A DNA stretch of 49,651 nt from Myxococcota bacterium (GTDB lineage: Bacteria > Myxococcota_A > UBA9160 > UBA4427), in contig JASMLK010000151.1 in the NCBI GenBank assembly GCA_030748735.1, positions 1-49,651 on the forward strand, in the 5' to 3' direction. Under the pieces are notes generated by a model. The model saw only the letters and a program-made list of their open reading frames with translations, had not been told where the DNA came from and ran no database searches. Below, piece after piece: positions 35,890 to 44,056 of the stretch. Position numbers and translations under genes: made by a program. How positions within the stretch are numbered: the stretch's first letter is position 1; the number at the start of each line of letters is the position of its first letter.

Positions 35890-37032
35890 ATGAATCTCGC
35901 ACTGACCGAAGAACAACAACTCATTGCCGAGACGGCTTCCGACTTCATGCAGGAAAAGTCGCCCGTGTCGCGCTTCCGCGAACTGCGCGACAGCGGCGAC
36001 GTCGTCGGATATTCGAAGGCCCTGTGGAAGGAAATGGCCGAGCTCGGTTGGGCCGGCATTCCCTTTCCGGAAAAGAACGGCGGCGCCGAAATGGGCATGG
36101 CCGAACTCATCACCGTGCTCGAGGCCGCCGGCGCCGTGCAGGCGCCCGAGCCCTTCCTTTCGAGCGTGCTCCTCGCGGGTCAGTTGCTTGATCGCATGGG
36201 GAGCGAAGAGCAGAAGAAGGCCTACCTCGAGCCGATGATCGAGGGGAATACCTGCCTCGCGGTTGCCCTGCAGGAAAGCGGTCCCCGCTACAACCCCGCG
36301 CACGTCGCCGCCCGCGCCGAACGCGACGGCGACGGCTATCGCTTGAACGGGACCAAGGCCCACGTGATCGACGGCCACTCGGCCGATGCACTGATCGTGA
36401 GTGCGCGAACCTCGGGTGAGACCGCGGGCGAAGAGGGCATCAGCCTGTTCATCGTGGCGGGGGACGCCGCGGGCGTGACGCGAACGCGTCAGCAGCGCGT
36501 CGACCATCGCTCGACGGCCATCGTCGAACTCAGCGATGTCCGTGTCGACGCGGCTGCGCGCGTCGGCGAAGAGGGTGCCGGGCTCGCAGCCCTGCGCGAC
36601 GTCGTCGACCTCGCCACGGTGGGCCTGTGCGCCGAGATGCTCGGCGGCATGAAGGAGGCCTTCGAAAGCGCGTTGGCGCACATGAAGGAACGCGAACAGT
36701 TCGAGGTGAAGATCGCGAGCTTCCAGGCGTTGCAGCACCGCGCGGTGCGGCTCTTCATCGAAATCGAGATGTGCCGCTCTTCGGTGATGGCCGCCGCGCG
36801 TGCCCTCGACGAAGACGCAGCCAACAAGGCGCAGCTCGTTTCCCTGGCCAAGGCTCGCTGCTCGGACGCCTATGTCGAAGTCGCCAACGAGTCGATCCAG
36901 TTCTTCGGCGGCGTGGGGGTCACCGACGAATACGATGTCGGCTTCTACCTGAAGCGCGCCCGGGTGGCCGAACTCACTTTCGGTGATGGCAACTTCCATC
37001 GGGATCGCTGGGCGACCCTGCGCGGCTACTGA
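35890..37032 (+). CDS. Acyl-CoA dehydrogenase-like subunit without catalytic glutamate
   Basis: This 380-residue protein has the acyl-CoA dehydrogenase fold: LTEEQQLIAETASDFMQEKS, ELGWAGIPFPEKNGGAEMGM, LNGTKAHVIDGHSADALIV, and FEVKIASFQALQHRAVRLFI in the C-terminal domain, then IQFFGGVGVTDEYDVGFYLK. The end reads ELTFGDGNFHRDR where a catalytic YEGTxxIQ would be, so no Glu base is present. Such subunits pair with a catalytic partner; the gene just upstream is the obvious candidate. AGAAAGACG precedes ATG 35890. Confidence 0.88.
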   Translation: MNLALTEEQQLIAETASDFMQEKSPVSRFRELRDSGDVVGYSKALWKEMAELGWAGIPFPEKNGGAEMGMAELITVLEAAGAVQAPEPFLSSVLLAGQLLDRMGSEEQKKAYLEPMIEGNTCLAVALQESGPRYNPAHVAARAERDGDGYRLNGTKAHVIDGHSADALIVSARTSGETAGEEGISLFIVAGDAAGVTRTRQQRVDHRSTAIVELSDVRVDAAARVGEEGAGLAALRDVVDLATVGLCAEMLGGMKEAFESALAHMKEREQFEVKIASFQALQHRAVRLFIEIEMCRSSVMAAARALDEDAANKAQLVSLAKARCSDAYVEVANESIQFFGGVGVTDEYDVGFYLKRARVAELTFGDGNFHRDRWATLRGY

Positions 37033-37050
37033 GTGCAAACGCGAGTGATC

Positions 37051-37095
37051 TGGAGCCATCAGCCGGACTGGAGCCATGATCCATACTGGAGCCGT
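37051..37095. repeat. Three TGGAGCC(A/G)T motifs at exact 18-bp spacing
   Basis: TGGAGCCAT at 37051 and 37069 and TGGAGCCGT at 37087 recur every 18 bp, just before the hemE start at 37101. Only the first nine bases of each unit are conserved; the second halves differ. Each copy carries a GGAG that could act as a ribosome-binding site, and the third lies 8 nt from the ATG. Confidence 0.75.
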
Positions 37096-37100
37096 GTTTC

Positions 37101-38141
37101 ATGAGTGAAGCGCCGGGCTTTTCGCCTACCGAACGCTTCTTGCGCAGCTGTCGCGGTGAACCCGTCGATCGACCGCCGGTGTGGTTGATGCGACAGGCGG
37201 GGCGCTACCTGCCCGAATATCGCCGCGTGCGCGAGGGCGTCACGTTCCTCGAGATGTGCCGCGACGTCGATCGAGCGGTCGAAGTCTCGCTGCAGCCGAT
37301 CGACCTCGTGGGCAGCGAGGCGGTGATCCTGTTCCAGGACATCTTCACGCCGATTCCCGGGATGGGGGTCGATCTCGACTTCGCACCCGGGCCGGTACTC
37401 GCCGATCCCATCCGCACGGCGGCGCAGGTCGACGCTCTCTCGGTCCCCGATCCTCGTGAATCGGTGCCGTTCGTGGGCGAGATCATCCGCACCCTGCGCG
37501 AACAGCTCGCCGAACGCGAAGTGCCGCTGCTGGGTTTCGCGGGTGCGCCCTTCACCCTCGCGGCCTACATGGTGGAGGGCAGGGGGTCGAAGGACTTCGG
37601 TGTGCTGAAGCACATGATGCACCGCGAACCCGCGCTGCTCGAGGCGTTGCTCGACAAGCTTACGGCCTGCTCGATCGCCTATCTCGAGGCACAGATCGAA
37701 GCGGGCGCGCAGGCGGTTCAGCTCTTCGACACCTGGGCGGGCCTGGTGACGGCCGACGAGTACCGCCGCTGGATCCTGCCGCGCCATCGCGAGATCGCGC
37801 AGTCGATCGATCGCGAACGCGCGCCGTTGCTTCTCTACATCAACAACGGTGCGCACCTGCTCGAGGCTTCGGTCGAAGCGGGTGTCGACGTGCTTTCGCT
37901 CGACTGGCGCGTCGAATTGGCCGACGCCGCGGCGCGTTTCGGTGATCGCGTTTCGCTGCAGGGCAACCTCGACCCCTGCGCACTCGCGGCCTCACCCGAA
38001 CAGATCCACGAGATGGTCGGCCGCATGGCGGCCGCCGCGAAGCCCGCGCGTGGCTACATCGCGAACCTCGGCCACGGCTGTCTTCCACAGACCCCGGTCG
38101 AAGGCGTGAAGGCGTTCACGTCAGCGGTGCGTTCGCTGTAG
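37101..38141 (+). CDS. hemE: Uroporphyrinogen decarboxylase HemE
   Basis: This 346-residue enzyme converts uroporphyrinogen III to coproporphyrinogen III. The signature PVWLMRQAGRYLPEYR is at residues 26-41; ILFQDIFTPIPGMGVDLDF, GFAGAPFTLAAYMVEG, QLFDTWAGLV and LQGNLDPCAL are further family blocks. The catalytic Asp lies in the FQDIFT segment. It is convergent with hemH; the two genes overlap by 26 bp at their ends. The 18-bp-spaced repeat lies in its leader. Confidence 0.96.
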   Translation: MSEAPGFSPTERFLRSCRGEPVDRPPVWLMRQAGRYLPEYRRVREGVTFLEMCRDVDRAVEVSLQPIDLVGSEAVILFQDIFTPIPGMGVDLDFAPGPVLADPIRTAAQVDALSVPDPRESVPFVGEIIRTLREQLAEREVPLLGFAGAPFTLAAYMVEGRGSKDFGVLKHMMHREPALLEALLDKLTACSIAYLEAQIEAGAQAVQLFDTWAGLVTADEYRRWILPRHREIAQSIDRERAPLLLYINNGAHLLEASVEAGVDVLSLDWRVELADAAARFGDRVSLQGNLDPCALAASPEQIHEMVGRMAAAAKPARGYIANLGHGCLPQTPVEGVKAFTSAVRSL

Positions 38142-39162
38142 CGGGTACGGCAAGCGCGTCGCGAACGATCCGGGCGAGCCCTTCGACCCAGGACGGGTGG
38201 GCGTTTACGCAGGGCACGAGGCAGAGCGCTTCGCCCCCCAGCTCGGCCCACTGCTCCCGCGCACGCATCCCGATCTCTTCCACGGTTTCGAGGCAGTCGG
38301 CGACGAAGGCGGGGCACATGACGGCGACGCGTTTCGTCCCTCGCGCCGCGAGGTCGGGAAGGACCCGGGTGAGGTCCGGTTCGAGCCACTTCGCACGCCC
38401 GAGTCGCGACTGAAACGCGACGGTCGTTTCCGCGGCGGGGAGATCGAGGGCCCCCTCCAGGGCTCGGGCGGTCGCAAAGCACTGCGCCCGGTAGCAACTG
38501 CGGTTGGCCGGGCACGGGTTGTCGCAGCAGTCACTCTTCACCAGGCAGTGGCTCGCGGTCGGGTCGAGGTCCCGCACCTGGCTCTCGGGTAGCCCGTGAA
38601 AACTGAAGAGGACGTGGTCGGGCACGAAGTCGTCGAGCAGCGGGCGCGCGACTTCGACGCTCGCCCGAATGAACCCCTGGTGGTCGAAGAAGGGCGGAGC
38701 GATTCGAACCGGAACCCGGGTCCCCAGACTGCCCAGGACTTCGCCCAGCCTGGCCAGCGCACTGCCCGTCGAGGCCGAGGCATATTGGGGAAATAGAGGC
38801 ACCGTCACGATCTCGCGAACGCCGGCCTCGAGCAGCTCCTGCAACGCCACTTCGATACTCGGTGAGCCGTAGCGCATACCCAGCGCGACGATGTGTCCCC
38901 CACCCAGGTTTTTCCCCAGGTCGTCACGCAGGACGGAACCAAAGTGGAGCAAAGGGGAACCTTCTGGTGTCCAAATCGATCGATAGGCCGCAGCGGACCG
39001 ACGTGGCCGAAAGGGCAGGATCACCGCGTTGAGGAGCAACCAGCGCAGCGGCGCGGGCATCGTGAGGACACGGGGATCACTCAGGAATTCGCGCAGATAT
39101 CGGCGCACGTCCGACACGTTCGGAGAGTCGGGGGTGCCGAGATTGATGAGTAGAACGCCCAT
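38116..39162 (-). CDS. hemH: Ferrochelatase HemH with internal [2Fe-2S]-type cysteine cluster
   Basis: This 348-residue enzyme inserts Fe2+ into protoporphyrin IX. VLLINLGTPDSP starts the protein, the catalytic His is in LFSFHGLPESQ (H189), and the late Glu lies in CPAFVADCLETVEE. Between them, residues 206-228 contain six cysteines (SHCLVKSDCCDNPCPANR, then SCYRAQC). Internal cysteine clusters binding [2Fe-2S] have been described for the Myxococcus-type ferrochelatase. The start is uncertain: ATG 39162 fits the family, while GTG 39192 would add ten residues and overlap the upstream remnant. Neither has a clear ribosome site. Confidence 0.94.
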   Translation of the reverse strand: MGVLLINLGTPDSPNVSDVRRYLREFLSDPRVLTMPAPLRWLLLNAVILPFRPRRSAAAYRSIWTPEGSPLLHFGSVLRDDLGKNLGGGHIVALGMRYGSPSIEVALQELLEAGVREIVTVPLFPQYASASTGSALARLGEVLGSLGTRVPVRIAPPFFDHQGFIRASVEVARPLLDDFVPDHVLFSFHGLPESQVRDLDPTASHCLVKSDCCDNPCPANRSCYRAQCFATARALEGALDLPAAETTVAFQSRLGRAKWLEPDLTRVLPDLAARGTKRVAVMCPAFVADCLETVEEIGMRAREQWAELGGEALCLVPCVNAHPSWVEGLARIVRDALAVPATANAPLT

Positions 39163-39184
39163 TGGCCCACTGCGGTCGTCCGGT

Positions 39185-39463
39185 TCAGCCACGGACCGAG
39201 CATGCCACAGGGTGCCGCTTGCGGCGCTGTTGCTCGAGCCAGAGTGCAAGTGAGGCCAGGCTCGGCGTGTCGCGTTCGAGCATGGTCTCGAGTGCGGCAT
39301 CGGTCTGGCTGGCGCCGTAGTCGTCGAGCAGTCGCGTGAGCCCCAGCGTGGCCTGAGCCAGCGGCACCTCGCGCAGGGAGAGTTCGCTCGAAGTGGTGCC
39401 AATGCGCCAGTGCTCGGCGTAGTAGAGGCGTCGGATCTCGGCGCGTCTGGCTTCGTCGATCAT
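39185..39463 (-). mobile_element. Internally deleted IS21-family transposase (IstA) remnant
   Basis: This frame of 92 residues joins two distant parts of IstA. The start, [20 protein letters not shown] then [10 protein letters not shown], is the N-terminal HTH beginning of IS21 transposases. The remainder ([20 protein letters not shown], then [20 protein letters not shown] and EQQRRKRHP) resembles the IstA C-terminal region. The roughly 400 residues between, with the DDE catalytic core, are missing while the frame stays open. No IstB helper or terminal inverted repeats were seen. It lies directly upstream of hemH. Confidence 0.6.
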
Positions 39464-39856
39464 GAGCTGTATCGCTCAAGGTGGACTTGCCCGCGCTGCA
39501 CGCTTGTCAAAGGAGCGGACAAGATGCGTGACGCGCGCCCCCCAGCCGATGCGGCGAAGCGGAGCGTGGTGGGTTCCCGAGCGGCCTGCCACAAGGGGAC
39601 CGAGGCTTCGCCTTCGGCGGGTGCGGGTGTGGCGCAGCGGGTGGTCGCGAGACCCTGCGATCGAAACGCGGTGGCGCCGTGCGCGATTACGCGGGCTGGA
39701 TCGCCTGACGGCTTACTGTTCAGAAATCTACGTTTCTTGGTGCGTGTCTACAGGCACGCTGATGTCACATCGACGTCCCGAAAGAACAGTGCAAACCATC
39801 CGAACAAGGGTGTAGATTCTCGGCGTTGTCGCTGCTGTCCAATGGGGGGCGAAATC
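39464..39856. other. 393-bp leader region of the response regulator gene
   Basis: No gene is supported here. ACTGTTC near 39714 and GAACAGT near 39785 form an inverted pair about 60 bp apart. The last 100 bp before the regulator are less GC-rich and probably hold its promoter, but no clear -35/-10 pair or -24/-12 element was found. Confidence 0.4.
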
Positions 39857-40942
39857 ATGGCTTCCGTGTTGATCGTGGAAGACGAGAACTCGCTGCGCGA
39901 AACGCTCACGCGATTTCTCGCCCATGAGGGCTATGAGGTGCGGGCGGCGGCCAGTGGTCGCGAGGCCTTCGACGTCGGGATTTCGTCGGCCCCCGACATC
40001 CTCGTTACCGACTGGGTGCTCAAGAACCACATTCACGGGCTGCACGTTTCGGAAGCGCTTCGCGCCGTCAACCCCGACCTGCGCACGATTCTGATCACGG
40101 GCTTCTCGTCGCAGGATCTGCTGAGTGAATCCGACCGCTGCGGCGTTCTGCAGCTACTCGAAAAGCCGTTCAACCTGACCGACCTGCAAGAGGCGGTGGA
40201 AAACGCGGCGCACACCACGACGACACCCGGTCGAAGCGCGTCGGTCGCAGTCGTGGAAATCGACAACGAAGGCAAGCTTCACTTCGTCAGCAAGCGCGCG
40301 CGTCAGATGTTCGACCACACGACCGGGGGCCGCGATGCGAGCCAACTCCAGGACGTGATCGGCGCCGACGCACTCGCGCTGGTCGACGCGGCGCAGCAGG
40401 ACTGGGAGAGCGCATCCATCGATCTGGCGACCGGCGAATCGTTCGAAACCGAAACGTGGATCGTGCGGTCGCGGCGCCTCACCGGAGGCGCGGGTTATCT
40501 CGTCGTTCTGCTCGACGAACAAGAACGTCCTCTTTCGAATGATCCCCGGGTTCGCATCCTGCTCGACCAGCAGGGCTCGTCGCGATCCATTCTGCCCGAC
40601 TACGGGCCGGTGATCGTGGTCGAAAACGACGGCTCGTTGCGGCGCCTGTTGGTTTCGCAGATCGAGCGGCTCGGCGCGCTGTGTTATCCCACGAACGATT
40701 TCCCCCGCGCTCTGAAGCTCCTCGAAGCCGAGCCCCGGGCGGCTACGGTCTTGATCGACTTCGAACTCGCCGGAGCGAACATCCGTCACTCGATTCGGGC
40801 GGTACACGACGTGCGTCCCGAAGCGCTCGTGATTGGCACGGGCGGCAGTGGCAGCGAGGAAGACCTGCTCGCCGTCGGTGTGCATCGCGTGCTCTCGAAG
40901 CCGTGGCGCATCACCGACCTGCTCGACGCGATGTCGCGCTAG
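39857..40942 (+). CDS. Response regulator with REC-PAS-like-REC architecture
   Basis: This 361-residue protein starts with a complete receiver domain: acidic pocket VEDEN (residues 8-10), phospho-acceptor Asp52 in LVTDWVL, Thr/Ser ITGFSS and Lys in LEKPF. Residues about 130-225 (VVEIDNEGKLHFVSKRARQM ... VVLLDEQE) look like a PAS fold. Residues 245-361 form a second receiver (VIVVENDGSLRRLLVSQIER, Asp in VLIDFEL, Lys in VLSKPW). There is no DNA-binding or enzymatic output domain, so it probably works by protein contacts in a phosphorelay. ATG 39857 has GGGGGG about 7 nt upstream. It overlaps the convergent pcs gene by 4 bp. Confidence 0.85.
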   Translation: MASVLIVEDENSLRETLTRFLAHEGYEVRAAASGREAFDVGISSAPDILVTDWVLKNHIHGLHVSEALRAVNPDLRTILITGFSSQDLLSESDRCGVLQLLEKPFNLTDLQEAVENAAHTTTTPGRSASVAVVEIDNEGKLHFVSKRARQMFDHTTGGRDASQLQDVIGADALALVDAAQQDWESASIDLATGESFETETWIVRSRRLTGGAGYLVVLLDEQERPLSNDPRVRILLDQQGSSRSILPDYGPVIVVENDGSLRRLLVSQIERLGALCYPTNDFPRALKLLEAEPRAATVLIDFELAGANIRHSIRAVHDVRPEALVIGTGGSGSEEDLLAVGVHRVLSKPWRITDLLDAMSR

Positions 40943-41679
40943 CCCTCGCGCCGCAATCCGCCGGCGATCGCCTCGTGCCAGCGCCCGAGCCACACCGACA
41001 GGGCGATGTAGTAGGCGGGGTAGACCAGGCTGATCCAGGCCGCGTTGATGCGCGGAGCGGCGTCCGGGATCGAAATCACCCAGACCATCGCGAGGGTCCA
41101 GAGGGCGCCGCCGACGCAGGTGCTGATGCGCAGCACCTGCATCTTGCTCGGGTAGATGTACTTGAGCGGGATGAAGACCGCGATCGAAAGGCCCAGCAAC
41201 CACGCGTCGCCCGCTGCGGGTGAGAGTTCGAGCAGCCACAGGTAGAGGGCGAGCACGTTCCAGTAGGACGGAAAGCCCAGGAAGAAGTCGTCCTCGGTCT
41301 TCGCGTCGAATTGTGAGAACCCGTAGCTGCTGGCGAGCACGGGGAGCGCGATGAAGAACCAGTGGGTCAGGGAACCCGCGGCCGCCATGAAGACGACCGG
41401 GACGATCACGAAATTGACGAAGTCGATGATGTCGTCGAGGCGACGGCCGTCGACCTTCGGGAGCACCTCCGACACGCCGACGGCGCGCGCCATGGAGCCA
41501 TCGACCGCGTCGATCGCCATGGTGAGCAGCATCATGATGCCCGCGAAGGCGAGGTCGTCGCGCGCGATGGCGACTAGCGCGAGCGCGCCGAAAACGCCCC
41601 CGCTGGCCGTAAAGAGGTGAACGCTCCAGGCGAGGATCTTGCGCTGCGGCGCTGCAGTGGCCAACTCGGAGGCGCTCAT
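40939..41679 (-). CDS. pcs: Phosphatidylcholine synthase (CDP-alcohol phosphatidyltransferase)
   Basis: This 246-residue membrane protein has about seven helices and the CDP-alcohol motif in the stretched form seen in Pcs: DGSMAR, a 12-residue spacer, then GRRLDDIID (residues 60-86), where other members have eight residues between AR and G. SQFDAKTEDDFFLGFPSYWN further on is also Pcs-like. The enzyme joins choline directly to CDP-diacylglycerol to make phosphatidylcholine. The start ATG 41679 is preceded by three GAGGAAGAC units that each offer a ribosome-binding site. Confidence 0.88.
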   Translation of the reverse strand: MSASELATAAPQRKILAWSVHLFTASGGVFGALALVAIARDDLAFAGIMMLLTMAIDAVDGSMARAVGVSEVLPKVDGRRLDDIIDFVNFVIVPVVFMAAAGSLTHWFFIALPVLASSYGFSQFDAKTEDDFFLGFPSYWNVLALYLWLLELSPAAGDAWLLGLSIAVFIPLKYIYPSKMQVLRISTCVGGALWTLAMVWVISIPDAAPRINAAWISLVYPAYYIALSVWLGRWHEAIAGGLRREG

Positions 41680-41680
41680 C

Positions 41681-41707
41681 GTCTTCCTCGTCTTCCTCGT
41701 CTTCCTC
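41681..41707. repeat. Three tandem 9-bp units acting as repeated Shine-Dalgarno sequences before pcs
   Basis: GTCTTCCTC is repeated three times in perfect tandem. On the minus strand this reads GAGGAAGAC three times and ends one base before the pcs ATG, so the last GAGG has the correct spacing for ribosome binding. The rest of the 312-bp gap to the E2 gene shows a TATAAC-like box near 41777 but no complete promoter. Confidence 0.8.
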
Positions 41708-41991
41708 GTCGCGCTACGTCATCCGCCCGCGGTTGCGCGATTCTCACTGCTGGCCGTGCCAACAAGAGCAGCGCACACTATAACCCGGGCCGACGGCGCG
41801 CCCCGCGCAGGTGCGTGCCTTTCTCGTGCCGGTTGGCCGGCCGAGGACGGGCAGGGCGTGGCGGCACCGGGAAGAGACCCCCTCATTCGTGTGCGACTTT
41901 GGGGTTCAAGTGGGTCAATCGCGGCACCGATTCGGATTCGGCGCGCACGACTCGTAGCAGCGCGGCGCAACAGCTCGGAGGGGTGAAAGAG

Positions 41992-43308
41992 ATGTCGATT
42001 TCGGTTCGGGTTCCCAACCTCGGGGAAAGCGTGGTGGAGGGGACCGTCGCGAGATGGCTGGTCGCCGAGGGCGACACGGTCGGTCTCGATCAGATCATCG
42101 TCGAGCTGACGACCGACAAGGTCGACGTCGAAATCCCTTCGCCGGGCGCGGGCGTGCTCACCAAGATCCTCGCCGCGGTCGATGACACCGTCGAAGTCGG
42201 TGCCGAGATCGCGATCATCGAAGAAGCCGGGGCGCAGACCGGCGTCGAGAGTGCATCCGCGCAGCCGGCTGCGCAGCCGTCACCGCCATCACCGCCGCCA
42301 GTCGTCGAGCCTCCGCCGCCGAACGCACCCGTGCCTGCACCGACGCCGCTCGCGCAGCGCGCAGCCGACGTGGCCCAGCTGGACACTTCCGAAGTCACGG
42401 GGAGTGGCCCACACGGTCGCGTCACCCAACGTGACGTTCTCGAACAAGCCGCGCCTGCTGCGGCAACCCCGGCCCCGGCGCCACAGCCGACCCAGGCTGC
42501 CGCACAGGCCCCGCCCGCCGCTGTGCCCGCGCCGCGCACCGCCGCACCACTCGCGGCGAAGCCAGTAGCGCGCGCACAGGCCGCCCAGTACGGAGCCGGT
42601 GTCGAAGAAGGCGATCGGGTGATTCCGATGTCGCGACTGCGCAAGCTGGTCGCCGACCACATGGTCTATTCGAAGCGAACCAGTCCCCATGTCGGCACCG
42701 TGGCCGAGATCGACATGAGCGCGGTGGCGAAGCTTCGCAAAGCCAACAAGGCGCGCTTCGAAGAACAGCACGGTGTGGGGCTCACCTTCCTGCCATTCAT
42801 CGTGAGCGCGGTCGTGCGCGCACTGCGTGAGAACCCGGCCTTGAACGCGCAGGTGATCGACGATGCGATCGTGGAAAAGCGCGCGATCAACGTCGGCATC
42901 GCGGTGGAAACCGACAAGGGGCTCGTGGTCCCGGTGGTGCGCGACGCCGACCGGCTGTCGCTCGCCGGTCTCACGGCGGCGATCGACGACCTTTCGTCCC
43001 GCGCCCGAAACAAGAAACTCAGCGCGGACGAACTGCGCGGGGGCACGTTCACGATCTCGAACCCGGGTCGCAAGGGAAACCTCTACGGCTTCGCGATCAT
43101 CAACCAGCCGCAGGTCGGGATCCTGCGGATGGGCGAAATGGTGAAGCGACCGGTCGTGCGCACGATCGAGGGCGAAGACGCGATCGTGATCCGCTCGATG
43201 ATGCATCTGGCCCTCTCGTACGATCACCGCGCCGTCGACGGCGCCCCGGCCAACTCGTTCCTGTTCCGCATTCGCGAGCTGCTCGAGGCTGCGGACTTCG
43301 ATCTGTGA
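41992..43308 (+). CDS. Dihydrolipoamide acyltransferase, E2 of a 2-oxoacid dehydrogenase
   Basis: This 438-residue protein begins with a lipoyl domain (residues 1-77; lipoylated Lys43 in TTDKVDVEIPSPG), then a Pro/Ala/Gln linker, a peripheral-subunit-binding domain (VTGSGPHGRVTQRDVLEQ), a second Pro/Ala linker and the catalytic domain ending with SYDHRAVDGA (His about 412). It could belong to a branched-chain or 2-oxoglutarate complex; the E1 genes are outside the window. I chose ATG 41992, with GGAGGGG upstream. The TGA overlaps the GTG of lipB (GTGA). Confidence 0.93.
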   Translation: MSISVRVPNLGESVVEGTVARWLVAEGDTVGLDQIIVELTTDKVDVEIPSPGAGVLTKILAAVDDTVEVGAEIAIIEEAGAQTGVESASAQPAAQPSPPSPPPVVEPPPPNAPVPAPTPLAQRAADVAQLDTSEVTGSGPHGRVTQRDVLEQAAPAAATPAPAPQPTQAAAQAPPAAVPAPRTAAPLAAKPVARAQAAQYGAGVEEGDRVIPMSRLRKLVADHMVYSKRTSPHVGTVAEIDMSAVAKLRKANKARFEEQHGVGLTFLPFIVSAVVRALRENPALNAQVIDDAIVEKRAINVGIAVETDKGLVVPVVRDADRLSLAGLTAAIDDLSSRARNKKLSADELRGGTFTISNPGRKGNLYGFAIINQPQVGILRMGEMVKRPVVRTIEGEDAIVIRSMMHLALSYDHRAVDGAPANSFLFRIRELLEAADFDL

Positions 43309-44036
43309 GCGAGACGCCCCGCACGCCGGTTTCCCACGCGCCCACCAGCGGGCACGAGGAGAAGCCCGCGCTGCGGTGTGATTGGCTCGGCGAGGTTTCC
43401 TACCGCGAGGGACTCGTGCGGCAGGAAGAAGCGCTCGAAGCGGTGCGCGCCGGTGCGGAAGACCGCTTGCTGCTGCTCGAACATCGGCCGGTCGTCACCC
43501 TCGGTCGAGCGGGGCAGCCTGAGCACCTGCTGGAAGCCCCGGCCGATCTCGCGGCACGTGGCGTCGAGGTGGTCGAAGTTCCTCGCGGTGGCGACGTGAC
43601 CTATCACGGCCGTGGCCAGTTGGTGGGCTACCTGATTTCGAACTTGCGACGCCAGCCTTCGCCCGACGTGCATCGCTTCGTGCGCGACATGGAGGCGGCC
43701 TTGATCGATGCCGTTGGGGCGTTCGGTGTCTTCGCCCATCGCGTCGAAGGGCGAACCGGGGTGTTCGTCACGCCGCCCGAGGAAGCTCCCCTGCGAAAGC
43801 TCGCGTCGATCGGCATCGGCGTGCGGCACTGGGTGACCCATCACGGCTTCGCGTTGAACGTCGACATCGATCTGCGCGGATTCGACGCGATCGTCCCGTG
43901 TGGCCTGCACGATGTCGAGATGACGTCCCTCGAACGCGAAGGCGTGAGTTCCGGGCCCGAATTCGCGTCGCGGGTACGGCGCGCCGTCGGTCTTTCGTTC
44001 GCGCGTCGCTTTGGTCGCGTTGCAGGGGCAGGCTGA
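43305..44036 (+). CDS. lipB: Octanoyl-[ACP]:protein octanoyltransferase LipB
   Basis: This 243-residue protein moves the octanoyl group from ACP to lipoyl domains, the first step of lipoate attachment. RGGDVTYHGRGQLVGYL lies at residues 94-110, and the catalytic pair is Lys165 (LRKLASIGIGV) and Cys199 (IVPCGLHDVEMTSL). The start is GTG 43305, overlapping the E2 stop. Coupling to the E2 gene puts the enzyme next to its substrate. No lipA is in the window. Confidence 0.95.
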   Translation: MSETPRTPVSHAPTSGHEEKPALRCDWLGEVSYREGLVRQEEALEAVRAGAEDRLLLLEHRPVVTLGRAGQPEHLLEAPADLAARGVEVVEVPRGGDVTYHGRGQLVGYLISNLRRQPSPDVHRFVRDMEAALIDAVGAFGVFAHRVEGRTGVFVTPPEEAPLRKLASIGIGVRHWVTHHGFALNVDIDLRGFDAIVPCGLHDVEMTSLEREGVSSGPEFASRVRRAVGLSFARRFGRVAGAG

Positions 44037-44056
44037 GCCGGGAAGACTCTGCTCCC

